A stretch of DNA of 8,461 bases from Verrucomicrobiota bacterium (GTDB lineage: Bacteria > Verrucomicrobiota > Verrucomicrobiia > Verrucomicrobiales > DEV007): positions 1 to 8,461 of the forward strand of contig JAHDIL010000058.1 in NCBI GenBank assembly GCA_020630835.1. The letters are read 5' to 3'. Both the position numbers and the translations under genes were made by a program. This document shows positions 1-6,140 of the stretch, in pieces. The stretch's first letter is position 1. The number at the start of each line of letters is the position of its first letter. The notes below the pieces were generated by a model. That model made no database searches. It was given only the letters and a program-made list of their open reading frames with translations, and was not told the origin of the DNA.

Positions 1-729
1 ATCCTCCTGCGGAAAGGCCATACCGGGGATGACCTTGAGGTTCGTGCGGCGCATCAGCTCCGCATGCAAGGCTGTCACGCAGCACTCCCGGCCAAATGAG
101 GTAATGACCGCCGCCATCTTGGACGGTTTTACCGTTAGATCAGGCAAAAAAGCAGCATGCCCTTTATTTTTCAGCGCGGAAAGCAAGCCGCGCAAAGCCC
201 CTTGCTGAGGGATCACCTTATGCCCGGAGACCTCTCTATTGTGTTGAAAAAACTCCTGAACTCCCTTATTCCGAAAATTCTGGGCCACGATGGTGAAGCG
301 GTAACCCCGAAACCCCATAATAAGGGCGATCCATTCGAAGTTTGAGTAATGAGGTGTCACCCATATCGCTCCCGTCTCTTTTGCTGCCTCGACCGCCTCC
401 GCGTCTTCCAGCTCTAGAGTAACGAAATCGAGGTAATTTTCAGCAGTCAGCCGCGGGCTCCAGAACTGATCGACTACCGTTTGGGCAAAAGACTTGTATG
501 ATTCTCTCGCGATAGCATCGATTTCACGCGCAGAGCGCTCTCGACCAAAAACGAGTGTCAGGTTCTCAATCGCCGTTTGCCTCCCACGCTTGTCAAAACG
601 ATACGCCAAACTACCGAGCAGTCGGCTAATCTGCCTGGCACGATGGCGCGACAACCGAGGGATCCCATCGGCGAGCTTTCTTACACCGAAAGTCTCAAGC
701 TTTCGGCGCTGCGTCTTCCATTTTGACAT
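1..729 (-). CDS. LpxL/HtrB-family lysophospholipid (lipid A) acyltransferase, C-terminus beyond the window
   Basis: I translated this frame by hand: 243 codons are open from an ATG at 729 to the window edge. The protein belongs to the LpxL/LpxM (HtrB/MsbB) family, inner-membrane enzymes that transfer a secondary acyl chain from acyl-ACP to Kdo2-lipid A or its precursor. Seen: an N-terminal basic region, then the family's R-x-x-A-x-x-N-L element near 50-57 (RGRQTAIENL); the catalytic HX4E box, H127 and E132, in TPHYSNFEW; a D-containing block at about 194-200 (FLPDLTV); and the F-G-x-x-C-x-x-T-A/L-H-A-x-L-x-R-R-T block at 212-229, followed by a V-I-P strand. The usual strongly hydrophobic N-terminal anchor is not evident. 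An in-frame stop lies 27 bases upstream, so no earlier ATG is possible. It follows the DUF1080 gene by 70 bp on the same strand. LpxL and LpxM subtypes, or acyl-chain choice, cannot be told apart from this. Confidence 0.88.
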   Translation of the reverse strand, partial: MSKWKTQRRKLETFGVRKLADGIPRLSRHRARQISRLLGSLAYRFDKRGRQTAIENLTLVFGRERSAREIDAIARESYKSFAQTVVDQFWSPRLTAENYLDFVTLELEDAEAVEAAKETGAIWVTPHYSNFEWIALIMGFRGYRFTIVAQNFRNKGVQEFFQHNREVSGHKVIPQQGALRGLLSALKNKGHAAFLPDLTVKPSKMAAVITSFGRECCVTALHAELMRRTNLKVIPGMAFPQED

Positions 730-799
730 ACGCCAACCTGACGACGCAAAATGCTAAATTGCAATTGTCTGGAACTAATCGGGCGGCAGGGCTAAGATC

Positions 800-1504
800 T
801 CAATCGAGTTCTTTGATGCGCAGATTTCTCCAGAACACATCAAATGGGCCCGTATTGGCTTTGATCGAGTGCACTTGCAGACCGATAAACCCCTTTGGAT
901 GAGTCTTGTAAATAGCCTCATCACTCAGATCCGCTACAAGGTTGCCATTCACGAAAGTCTGTATACGCGCCCCCTCCGCAACGATTCGATAGTGGTTCCA
1001 ATCGTCGTTCTTAAAGTAATCATGCTCTGCGCCCTCTCCCGGCTCAGGTGAGAGCCATCCTCTACCAGTTGCTTCGCCGTAGATGTAGCCAGACTGTCCA
1101 GGGCCGGCTTCGATCTCTACCTGAGGTCCAAAAAGCTTGCCAAGGTCCTTATCAGAAGCTGGTTTTCCGTTCCTCCCAGTTGTCGCCAAATCGGATTGAA
1201 CTTTCGGTCTGGAGCGAATCTGAACCCCCGAGTTTAAACCGCCATGGACTTTGACCTCAAACTCAAGAACGAAATTCCCATATTCTTTCTCCGTTAACAG
1301 GAAGGTGTTGGGGCTCTTCGGAGTCGTGATCCCACGAATCGCGCCTTGGTGAACGACGTAGACAGCACTTCCGTATCCGTCTAACTTCCAACCCTCGAGG
1401 GTCTTCCCGTCGAAGATGGGTGTTAATTCACTCTCATCTGCAGAATAGACTGGAGCAAGAAGGGCGTAGGCGGCAACGATGGTAGTAGTAAAGAAAACCT
1501 TCAT
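800..1504 (-). CDS. Secreted 3-keto-disaccharide hydrolase / DUF1080 family protein
   Basis: 234 residues with a typical Sec signal peptide: M-K start, hydrophobic run at 4-20, likely cleavage after about residue 22 (VYSA, then DE). The mature part is one concanavalin A-like jelly roll of the DUF1080 family (3-keto-disaccharide hydrolase). Seen: the opening L-T-P-I-F-D-G-K-T-L-E-G-W at 27-39, NSGVQIRS at 91-98, GPQVEIEAG at 126-134, GFIGLQVHS at 205-213, and the closing WRNLRIKELD at 225-234. Family members act in the periplasm or outside the cell on 3-oxidised glycosides, and many paralogues have no proven substrate, so the reaction here is an inference. An in-frame TTG at 1534 would add ten residues. 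I prefer the ATG at 1504 because it gives a clean signal peptide. Neither start has a clear ribosome binding site. The gene sits oddly between two lipid A genes. Confidence 0.87.
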   Translation of the reverse strand: MKVFFTTTIVAAYALLAPVYSADESELTPIFDGKTLEGWKLDGYGSAVYVVHQGAIRGITTPKSPNTFLLTEKEYGNFVLEFEVKVHGGLNSGVQIRSRPKVQSDLATTGRNGKPASDKDLGKLFGPQVEIEAGPGQSGYIYGEATGRGWLSPEPGEGAEHDYFKNDDWNHYRIVAEGARIQTFVNGNLVADLSDEAIYKTHPKGFIGLQVHSIKANTGPFDVFWRNLRIKELD

Positions 1505-1542
1505 AGTCGCGAACTGTGGAAGAAGCTTCACCAAGCCTCAAG

Positions 1543-1560
1543 CTTAAAGTTAGACTTAAA
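1543..1560. repeat. Short direct repeat CTTAAA upstream of the DUF1080 gene
   Basis: CTTAAA occurs at 1543-1548 and again at 1555-1560, a period of 12 bp, in the AT-rich DNA 39-56 bp upstream of the DUF1080 ATG. Read on the minus strand it is TTTAAG, six bases, TTTAAG. This could be a regulator half-site pair or part of a promoter. It is short enough to be chance. Confidence 0.25.
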
Positions 1561-1594
1561 TCCGCCAGCGAGTTGAGCTAGAATAAATGACACC

Positions 1595-1611
1595 GGATGG
1601 CCTATCCATCC
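1595..1611. repeat. 6-bp perfect inverted repeat at the start of the transposase remnant
   Basis: GGATGG (1595-1600), loop CCTAT, then CCATCC (1606-1611). It overlaps the first possible start codon (1597) of the transposase stub and lies just before the second (1615). It could be a remnant of an insertion-sequence end or a small hairpin in the transposase leader. No matching copy is visible near the other end of the remnant, so I cannot call it a terminal repeat. Confidence 0.35.
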
Positions 1612-1812
1612 AACATGAGCAAAAAAGCAGTGCACGAATACCTAGAGAAAACGCGGTTTCGTTACCATAATCGGGGCAGAGAGAGAAAAACTGCCCTCTC
1701 GGACGAGCTTGTTAAGGTGACGGGGCATGAGCGAAAATATGCGATCATGTTGCTGCGAAAGCCTAGACGTGAGACGGCAGTAAAAGAAGGTCTCGGTGTC
1801 ATTGTTCACTAG
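1597..1812 (+). pseudogene. N-terminal remnant of a DDE integrase-type transposase
   Basis: A 71-codon open frame whose first 55 residues match the N-terminal helical DNA-binding part of integrase-catalytic-domain transposases. It has an S-K-K-A-x-x-E-Y-L opening, then an R-Y element at 22-23, L-x-D-E-L/F-V-x-V-T-G-x-x-R-K-Y-A-I-x-L-L at about 35-53, and a basic K-P-R-R tail. Complete relatives run to roughly 350-450 residues with a DDE catalytic core. Here the reading frame stops at 1812 and the DNA enters the 3' end of lpxK about 40 bp later, so the whole catalytic domain is missing. The ATG at 1597 or 1615 could be the original start. It is convergent with lpxK and divergent from the DUF1080 gene. 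The exact IS family is not determinable from this fragment, and no terminal inverted repeats or target duplication are evident. Confidence 0.72.
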
Positions 1813-1852
1813 CGCAATGCGGCAGTCTATAAATGAGGAAAACGGCATTCTG

Positions 1853-3043
1853 CTAGAAAAACCGTCTTGCAGGCGTTTCAGTCCTCGGTTGGCAAATTCT
1901 CTGGATGCACTGATCGAAGCTTTCTTCATTACTGAGAATGCCAATCTCTACGCGCAGAAAATAAATTGGAATATCCATCCGCCCCAGACGAGGGAACCTC
2001 ACGGCATCTTTTTCTGTCGTTACGATAAAGTCGACGTCAGTTTCTACGCAGCAGTTAATGAACGATAAAATCTCCTGCTCCGTAAACCGATGGTGATCCA
2101 TGAAGCGGCAGGTCACCTCAACACTGCTACCCAACGACTTCACCCCATGCTCAAAACTCTCTGGCACAGCGATGGCGCTAACCGTGCCGACCTTAGCTCC
2201 CTTCAAATCCTCTAAAGGGCGAGACTCTCTCGTCTCGATGTGCTGCAGGTAACGAGGGCGATGCTCACACTCGATGATCTCTGCTGTCCGGTTGTATTGC
2301 CTGATTCTCTCTACGAGCTCATCATTCGGATCGCCATTGCATTTTGTGATAAAAATATAAGAAGCACGCCGGAGGTTCCTATGCGGTTCCCTAAGAGTTC
2401 CTCGTGGCAGCATTCTCTCGGTGCCAAAAGGCTGCCACCTATCGACCAGAACAATATCCAACCGATGCCGCAGTCTCAGATACTGGAGTCCATCATCGAG
2501 AATGAGGGTGTCGCAGTTGAGCTGCGATATGGCGTGACGCCCACTTTTCACTCGGTCCTTGTCGACCACCACGGGCACATCACGTAGATTGGCTGCCAGC
2601 ATGTAGGGCTCATCACCAGCTGTCCTCGAATCGAGCAATAGACTCTTGCCATCGGAGACGACGCGAGGAGGGTCGATCTCATCGATCCCCTTCAATTTAT
2701 TTGCTAGTCGTTTCAGGAACGGCTGTTTCACTGATTTGTAGCCTCGGCTAAGAATAGCCACGCGACGCCCGCCATCTTGTAGGGAACGAGCGAATTTTTC
2801 CACAACAGGGGTCTTCCCGGTTCCTCCCACGGTTAGGTTTCCTATACTGACCACAAGACAGCCAAGGTTCCTCTCTCGTAAAATCCGGTTACGATAAAGC
2901 CAAAGGCGCGCTTTTACTGCCGATGTATAAGGAACAGATAGAGAGCTCAGAAAGCCTTTAAACACCGTCGCCCTTGCCCCCGAACGCCTGTCAAATATGA
3001 CGTCCACGGCAAACTTCTCGAGTCTTTCTAGTAGGCTAGGCAT
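1853..3043 (-). CDS. lpxK: Tetraacyldisaccharide 4'-kinase LpxK
   Basis: LpxK phosphorylates the 4' position of tetraacyldisaccharide 1-phosphate with ATP to make lipid IVA, on the cytoplasmic face of the inner membrane. The 396-residue protein carries the family marks: a P-loop with [12 protein letters not shown] at 68-79 (Walker A GGTGKT 73-78), ILSRGYK at 97-103, GDEP at 143-146, LILDDGLQ at 180-187 with the Walker B-like paired aspartates, the L-P-R-G-x-L-R-E-P block at 212-220, DHHRFT at 316-321 and TTEKDAVR at 342-349. E. coli LpxK has 328 residues; the extra length includes about 25 residues after the RGYK motif and a C-terminal tail. The usual glycine-rich G-I-x-x-P-E-x-F segment reads [10 protein letters not shown] (289-298), a mild deviation. 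The ATG at 3043 is clear but has no Shine-Dalgarno. It is divergent from rph, and its 3' end faces a transposase remnant. Confidence 0.95.
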   Translation of the reverse strand: MPSLLERLEKFAVDVIFDRRSGARATVFKGFLSSLSVPYTSAVKARLWLYRNRILRERNLGCLVVSIGNLTVGGTGKTPVVEKFARSLQDGGRRVAILSRGYKSVKQPFLKRLANKLKGIDEIDPPRVVSDGKSLLLDSRTAGDEPYMLAANLRDVPVVVDKDRVKSGRHAISQLNCDTLILDDGLQYLRLRHRLDIVLVDRWQPFGTERMLPRGTLREPHRNLRRASYIFITKCNGDPNDELVERIRQYNRTAEIIECEHRPRYLQHIETRESRPLEDLKGAKVGTVSAIAVPESFEHGVKSLGSSVEVTCRFMDHHRFTEQEILSFINCCVETDVDFIVTTEKDAVRFPRLGRMDIPIYFLRVEIGILSNEESFDQCIQRICQPRTETPARRFF

Positions 3044-3080
3044 GGCGACGACCGGTTAGCCGGCTCTTGCGTTTTGCAGA

Positions 3081-3169
3081 CTGCCTTGGGGGAAAACCCA
3101 TCAAGCAGAAAAGCGAGGGGCACCATGCCAGAGAAAACACCCCTCGCAAGCAGTGAGTTCCTCGCTTGC
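3081..3169 (+). promoter_or_regulatory. Putative structured 5' leader of rph (three consecutive hairpins)
   Basis: Three inverted repeats lie in the lpxK-rph gap. Hairpin 1 spans 3081-3108: CTG with CAG, CTTG with CAAG, and GGG with CCC around an AAAA loop, with small bulges. Hairpin 2 has perfect 8-bp arms, GCGAGGGG (3113-3120) and CCCCTCGC (3140-3147). Hairpin 3 pairs GCAAGC (3146-3151) with GCTTGC (3164-3169), plus an inner GAG/CTC. The arm GCGAGG of hairpin 2 can instead pair with CCTCGC at 3160-3165, which would break hairpin 3, so alternative folds are possible. No run of T follows, so these are not ordinary terminators. Regulation of rph is an inference; the repeats are seen directly. 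The gap also must hold the lpxK promoter, which I could not place. Confidence 0.4.
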
Positions 3170-3181
3170 ATTTCGTGCTGA
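3125..3181 (+). CDS. Possible 18-codon leader ORF upstream of rph
   Basis: An ATG at 3125 is preceded by GAGGGG about 4 bases upstream, the best Shine-Dalgarno-like spacing in this gap. It opens an 18-residue frame beginning M-P-E-K-T-P and ending C-I-S-C, with TGA at 3179-3181, 19 bp before the rph ATG. Its start codon lies in the loop of the 8-bp hairpin at 3113-3147. It could be an upstream ORF coupled to leader folding, or a chance frame. I do not recognise the peptide. Confidence 0.15.
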   Translation: MPEKTPLASSEFLACISC

Positions 3182-3200
3182 TTTGCAGCAAATCACTGTC

Positions 3201-3968
3201 ATGCAAAGAATTGACGGACGCTCCCCCGATGCCATGCGCCAGGTCTCCTTCCACCCTGATGTAGCAGGACACGCCCACGGCAGTGTCCTAGTAAACTTTG
3301 GAAATACACAGGTTATCTGCTGCGCCATGCTTGAGAAAGGTGTGCCCAGTTGGATGAAATATCAGGGTGTATCCGGCGGCTGGCTAACGGCAGAATATAG
3401 TATGTTGCCCTATTCAACCTTAGAGCGGAAAGGCCGCGATGTTAATCGGGGCAAAATCGATGGTCGCAGCTCGGAGATTCAAAGACTCATCGGACGTAGT
3501 CTCCGTGCCGTTGTCGATCTAGAAAAAATCGGCCAGCGGACGCTTTGGATCGACTGTGATGTCCTGCGCGCAGATGGCGGGACGCGCACAGCCTCAATCA
3601 CAGGTGCCTGTGTGGCTGCAGAGATGGCGTTTCAGCGCTTTGTGGCGGCACGCAAACTTGACACATCTCCCATGAGCCGACTAGCAACTGCCGTGAGCAC
3701 AGGAGTCTGGAAAGGCGACTGCCTCCTAGACCTTAATTATCACGAGGACAAGGACGCTGAAGTCGACTTCAACCTCGTCATGACGGAGGACTTAGAGATG
3801 ATCGAACTCCAAGGAACCGGCGAGGGGGCCACCTTCTCTGATGCCGAGATGCTGGAAATGCTGCGTCTCGGAAAAAAAGGGGCAGGTGAAATAGCGCTAA
3901 AACAGCGCCAAGTGTTAGATGCCTTTGACCCCAAAAGCGATTTTGAACTACTTGCGAGATTGCAGTGA
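3201..3968 (+). CDS. rph: Ribonuclease PH
   Basis: RNase PH is a phosphate-dependent 3'-5' exoribonuclease, a hexameric ring, that trims tRNA 3' ends and releases nucleoside diphosphates. The 255-residue product matches the family from end to end: R-x-D-G-R at 3-7; T-L-E-R-K-G-R-D at 73-80; GKIDGRSSEIQRLIGRSLRA at about 84-103, which includes the phosphate-contacting arginines; D-C-D-V-L-x-A-D-G-G-T-R-T at 118-130; the acidic catalytic segment L-L-D-L-N-Y-x-E-D-x-x-A-E-V-D at 175-189; and E-L-Q-G-T-G-E-G at 202-209. A GTG at 3153 is in frame and would add 16 residues. I chose the ATG at 3201 because family proteins begin a few residues before the R-x-D-G-R block. Length is slightly above E. 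coli (238). It is divergent from lpxK and convergent with the pilin remnant 29 bp downstream; no terminator is visible between them. Confidence 0.95.
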   Translation: MQRIDGRSPDAMRQVSFHPDVAGHAHGSVLVNFGNTQVICCAMLEKGVPSWMKYQGVSGGWLTAEYSMLPYSTLERKGRDVNRGKIDGRSSEIQRLIGRSLRAVVDLEKIGQRTLWIDCDVLRADGGTRTASITGACVAAEMAFQRFVAARKLDTSPMSRLATAVSTGVWKGDCLLDLNYHEDKDAEVDFNLVMTEDLEMIELQGTGEGATFSDAEMLEMLRLGKKGAGEIALKQRQVLDAFDPKSDFELLARLQ

Positions 3969-3997
3969 CTGCAGCGGGGATGCCTCACATTTCGGGG

Positions 3998-4620
3998 TTA
4001 CCAGTTTTTAATGTAGTTCCCCTCGATCTCCTCATCGCTCAATTCGCCACTGTCATCAACGCCGCCGAGAGACCAAATGTCATAGGTGGGATTTATCGTC
4101 GTTCGATCGGTAATGTTGGGAGCCTCTGCCAAATACCGAATAGGGTCGCCGTAGGCATCAATCACGAGGTATTTTCCGCCCGCAAACATCGAACGAGCTG
4201 GGTTTGTCTGCGCGCCTTCGATTTCCGCCAAGTTGTTCACATAAGCCTCAACTGTGCTGTTCTCGTCCTCGGCTATGTCTGCTATTCCATTCGGGGCAGG
4301 CTTCCCCCTACTTGATCCTGATCCGGAGTATCGATCACCGGAGAGATGAGCGTAGAGCACCTCAGATCCGATTAGCCCATCATCATTCCGCTGACCACCA
4401 GCGGGAGGGTTTAGGGGGTAGCTCCCCTTATCCAGCTTAATTAAGCCCACTATCAAGCTCCGCTATAAAGCGTTGCATTTTCGTTGGCACCAGTCTGGAC
4501 CGCAGCCAGACCAGCCACGATTAACCCTGCCAAGAACACCATGATCCCCATAACCATCAGCAACTCTACGAGAGTGAGACCGCGCTGGTGATATCGATAG
4601 CTATGTTTATGCGTTTTCAT
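3998..4620 (-). pseudogene. GspG-like type II secretion/type IV prepilin, broken by two frameshifts
   Basis: Reading from the ATG at 4620, a 55-codon frame gives a class III prepilin start: basic leader, QRG cleavage site after G14, then LTLVELL with glutamate at +5 and a hydrophobic helix. It ends at a TGA at 4453-4455. The C-terminal 150 residues lie in another frame (open from 4456 to 3998) and contain LDKGSYP, a D-A-Y-G-D-P-I-R-Y strand, N-P-T-Y-D-I-W-S-L-G-G-V-D and a final I-K-N-W, all typical of GspG-like pseudopilins. The bridge is in the third frame and reads M-Q-R-F-I-A-E-L-D-S-G-L-N. Removing one base from the four-base T run at 4478-4481 (AAAA on the coding strand) and one from the TTAATTAA region at 4437-4444 restores a continuous 206-residue protein. 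It follows gspF by 25 bp and was presumably co-transcribed with it. True pseudogene and sequencing error are both possible. Confidence 0.8.
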
Positions 4621-4645
4621 GTTTCAAAGAAGCTCTATGCAGGAG

Positions 4646-5938
4646 CTACGCATTCTGCATGTTCGAGATAATCCCAATCATGGGCAGGAAGAGGGCTACA
4701 ACGATCGTTCCGACAATTAGCGCGAGCAACACGATCATAAGTGGCTCAATGAGGGCCGTCAGTCCATCTACAGCCATATCTACTTCATCATCGTAAACAT
4801 CGGCAATTTTGAGAAGCATGTCAGGTAGTTGGCCAGTCTCTTCGCCCACGTCAACCATACTGATCACCATGGGCGGGAAGATACCACTGGACTCCAAGGG
4901 AGTGACAACGGAGTCACCTTCACGCACAGCTTCGTGAACTTTTTCAATAGCATTGGCAACCACGGTATTCCCGGCTGTTTCTCTGGTGATATTGAGCGCC
5001 TGCAAAATCGGAACCCCGCTAGTCACAAGAGTCCCGAGGGTTCTCGTAAAGCGCGAGATCGAGCCTTTCAGCTGAACATCACCAAAAATAGGGACTTTTA
5101 GAACAAATCGGTCTAAGGCTGCCCGCCCCTTTTCGCTGCGAGAAAGTAACCTCCACCCGATAAAAATAAGGAGCCCCCCGCCAAGTATCCAATACCAATT
5201 ATCCTTTACGCCGTCGCTAAACCCGATGACCGCCAAAGTCAGCGCCGGCATTTCGGCGTCCATGTCTTGGAAAATCTGTTCAAACTTTGGAACAATCACG
5301 ACCAAAAGGAACGTAAGAATCGCTACTGCGATGATGACGACAACGATGGGGTAGATCATCGCAGCTTTTACCTTATTCCTAAGCTTCTCGGCCTTCTCCT
5401 GATACTCTGCTAATCTAACGAGAACCAGCTCTAGGACACCACCAAGCTCTCCGGCCTTGACCATATTCACATACAGGCGATCAAAAATCCTTGGGTGCTG
5501 ACCTAAACTCTCCGAAAAAGTGCCTCCACCAGCAACGCCGTCGGAGAGGTGGTTGATGGTTGAGGCCATTACCCGGTTTTTTTCCTGGTTCCCCAGAACC
5601 GTAAGCCCTTTCATCAGCGGAAGACCCGCATCAACTAGCGTAGCAAGCTGCCGAGTGAAGATCATCAGCACTTTGCCCTTCACTTTTCCGCCTATACCAC
5701 CTTTAGAGCCGCCTTTAGAAGAGCCCTTACTCGACGACTTGCTTTTGTTTTTACCGCCCTTGGCGGAAGCTTTCTTGGCCTTATTGGAAACACCACCTTT
5801 TCCTGCGGCAACCACCTGAGTGGGGTAAAGCCCTGACTTACGCAGCTGCCCGATGGCGTCTGCCTCATTACTCGCGTCGATGCTTCCTGTAGACTGCTCG
5901 CCCTTGGCGTTTACTGCTACATATTCGAAAGAGGCCAT
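4646..5938 (-). CDS. Type II secretion / type IV pilus inner-membrane platform protein (GspF/PulF/PilC family)
   Basis: 430 residues. GspF is the polytopic platform that couples the cytoplasmic ATPase to pseudopilus assembly. Seen: an N-terminal domain at 1-45 (F-x-Y-x-A-x-N-A-K-G-E, then A-I-x-Q-L-R-x-x-G-x-x-P); a Lys/Ser/Gly-rich linker at about 46-90; a first GspF domain with FTRQLATLVDAGLPLMKGL at 94-112 and Y-V-N-M-V-K-A-G-E-L-G-G at 156-167; a membrane helix at about 195-216; a second helix at about 248-263; a repeat of the domain with FTRTLGTLVTSGVPILQAL at 297-315 and V-D-V-G-E-E-T-G-Q-L at 362-371; and a C-terminal helix at about 395-420. The length is normal for the family plus the linker. 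The ATG at 5938 has a promoter-like sequence about 45 bp upstream but no Shine-Dalgarno. The pilin gene follows directly. Whether the pair serves secretion or pili cannot be decided here. Confidence 0.93.
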   Translation of the reverse strand: MASFEYVAVNAKGEQSTGSIDASNEADAIGQLRKSGLYPTQVVAAGKGGVSNKAKKASAKGGKNKSKSSSKGSSKGGSKGGIGGKVKGKVLMIFTRQLATLVDAGLPLMKGLTVLGNQEKNRVMASTINHLSDGVAGGGTFSESLGQHPRIFDRLYVNMVKAGELGGVLELVLVRLAEYQEKAEKLRNKVKAAMIYPIVVVIIAVAILTFLLVVIVPKFEQIFQDMDAEMPALTLAVIGFSDGVKDNWYWILGGGLLIFIGWRLLSRSEKGRAALDRFVLKVPIFGDVQLKGSISRFTRTLGTLVTSGVPILQALNITRETAGNTVVANAIEKVHEAVREGDSVVTPLESSGIFPPMVISMVDVGEETGQLPDMLLKIADVYDDEVDMAVDGLTALIEPLMIVLLALIVGTIVVALFLPMIGIISNMQNA

Positions 5939-5982
5939 AAATTAGATGAAAAAGCTTGGGGTGGTTATTCTCGCCTTGCCGC

Positions 5983-6010
5983 TATATAAGGGCAACTTAC
6001 TGTCAGCCAA
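5983..6010 (-). promoter_or_regulatory. Sigma70-like promoter candidate for gspF
   Basis: On the minus strand, TTGGCT (6010-6005) as the -35 box and TATATA (5988-5983) as the -10 box are separated by 16 bases. Transcription would begin roughly 35-40 bases before the gspF ATG at 5938. This is the best promoter match I found in the 202-bp gap between gspF and the upstream secreted-protein gene. It suggests gspF and the pilin have their own promoter. Based on consensus only. Confidence 0.4.
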
Positions 6011-6088
6011 CCGCCGACATTGGGATCAAGAATGAGTAAATGCGGCAGGAAAGGCAAGCATTACTTCCAAGGAATTTCGATCTTTCCA

Positions 6089-6100
6089 AGCAGGCCTGCT
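6089..6100. repeat. 12-bp perfect palindrome between the secreted-protein gene and gspF
   Basis: AGCAGGCCTGCT reads the same on both strands and lies 41-52 bp beyond the stop codon of the secreted-protein gene (6141). It has no separate loop, so it suits a dimeric protein site better than a terminator. The rest of the gap, apart from the gspF promoter candidate, shows nothing I can name. Confidence 0.25.
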
Positions 6101-6140
6101 CTTCTGCCTATAAAAGAGATCGTAGTCGAAGAAGTTTCAC

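Noticed and set aside
494..757. 87-codon plus-strand frame over the acyltransferase start
   Set aside because: Antisense to the N-terminal part of the LpxL-family protein, which has clear family motifs.
757..766. AATTGCAATT palindrome before the acyltransferase gene
   Set aside because: A ten-base AT-rich palindrome is common by chance, and no convincing promoter boxes surround it.
2240..2587. 115-codon plus-strand frame inside lpxK
   Set aside because: Antisense to the conserved kinase region that contains the DDGLQ motif.
3113..3147. 8-bp stem as an intrinsic terminator
   Set aside because: It has a 19-nt loop, no T tract on either strand, and lies upstream of both flanking genes rather than after one.
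3036..3328. Two minus-strand open frames over the lpxK-rph gap and the rph start
   Set aside because: They overlap the well-supported rph start and each other, and show no recognisable protein features.
3969..3997. Terminator between the convergent rph and pilin genes
   Set aside because: The 29-bp gap contains no inverted repeat or T run that I can find.
4453..4482. Programmed ribosomal frameshift in the pilin gene
   Set aside because: Two separate shifts would be needed within 40 bases, with no slippery heptamer or following structure. Simple indels explain it better.
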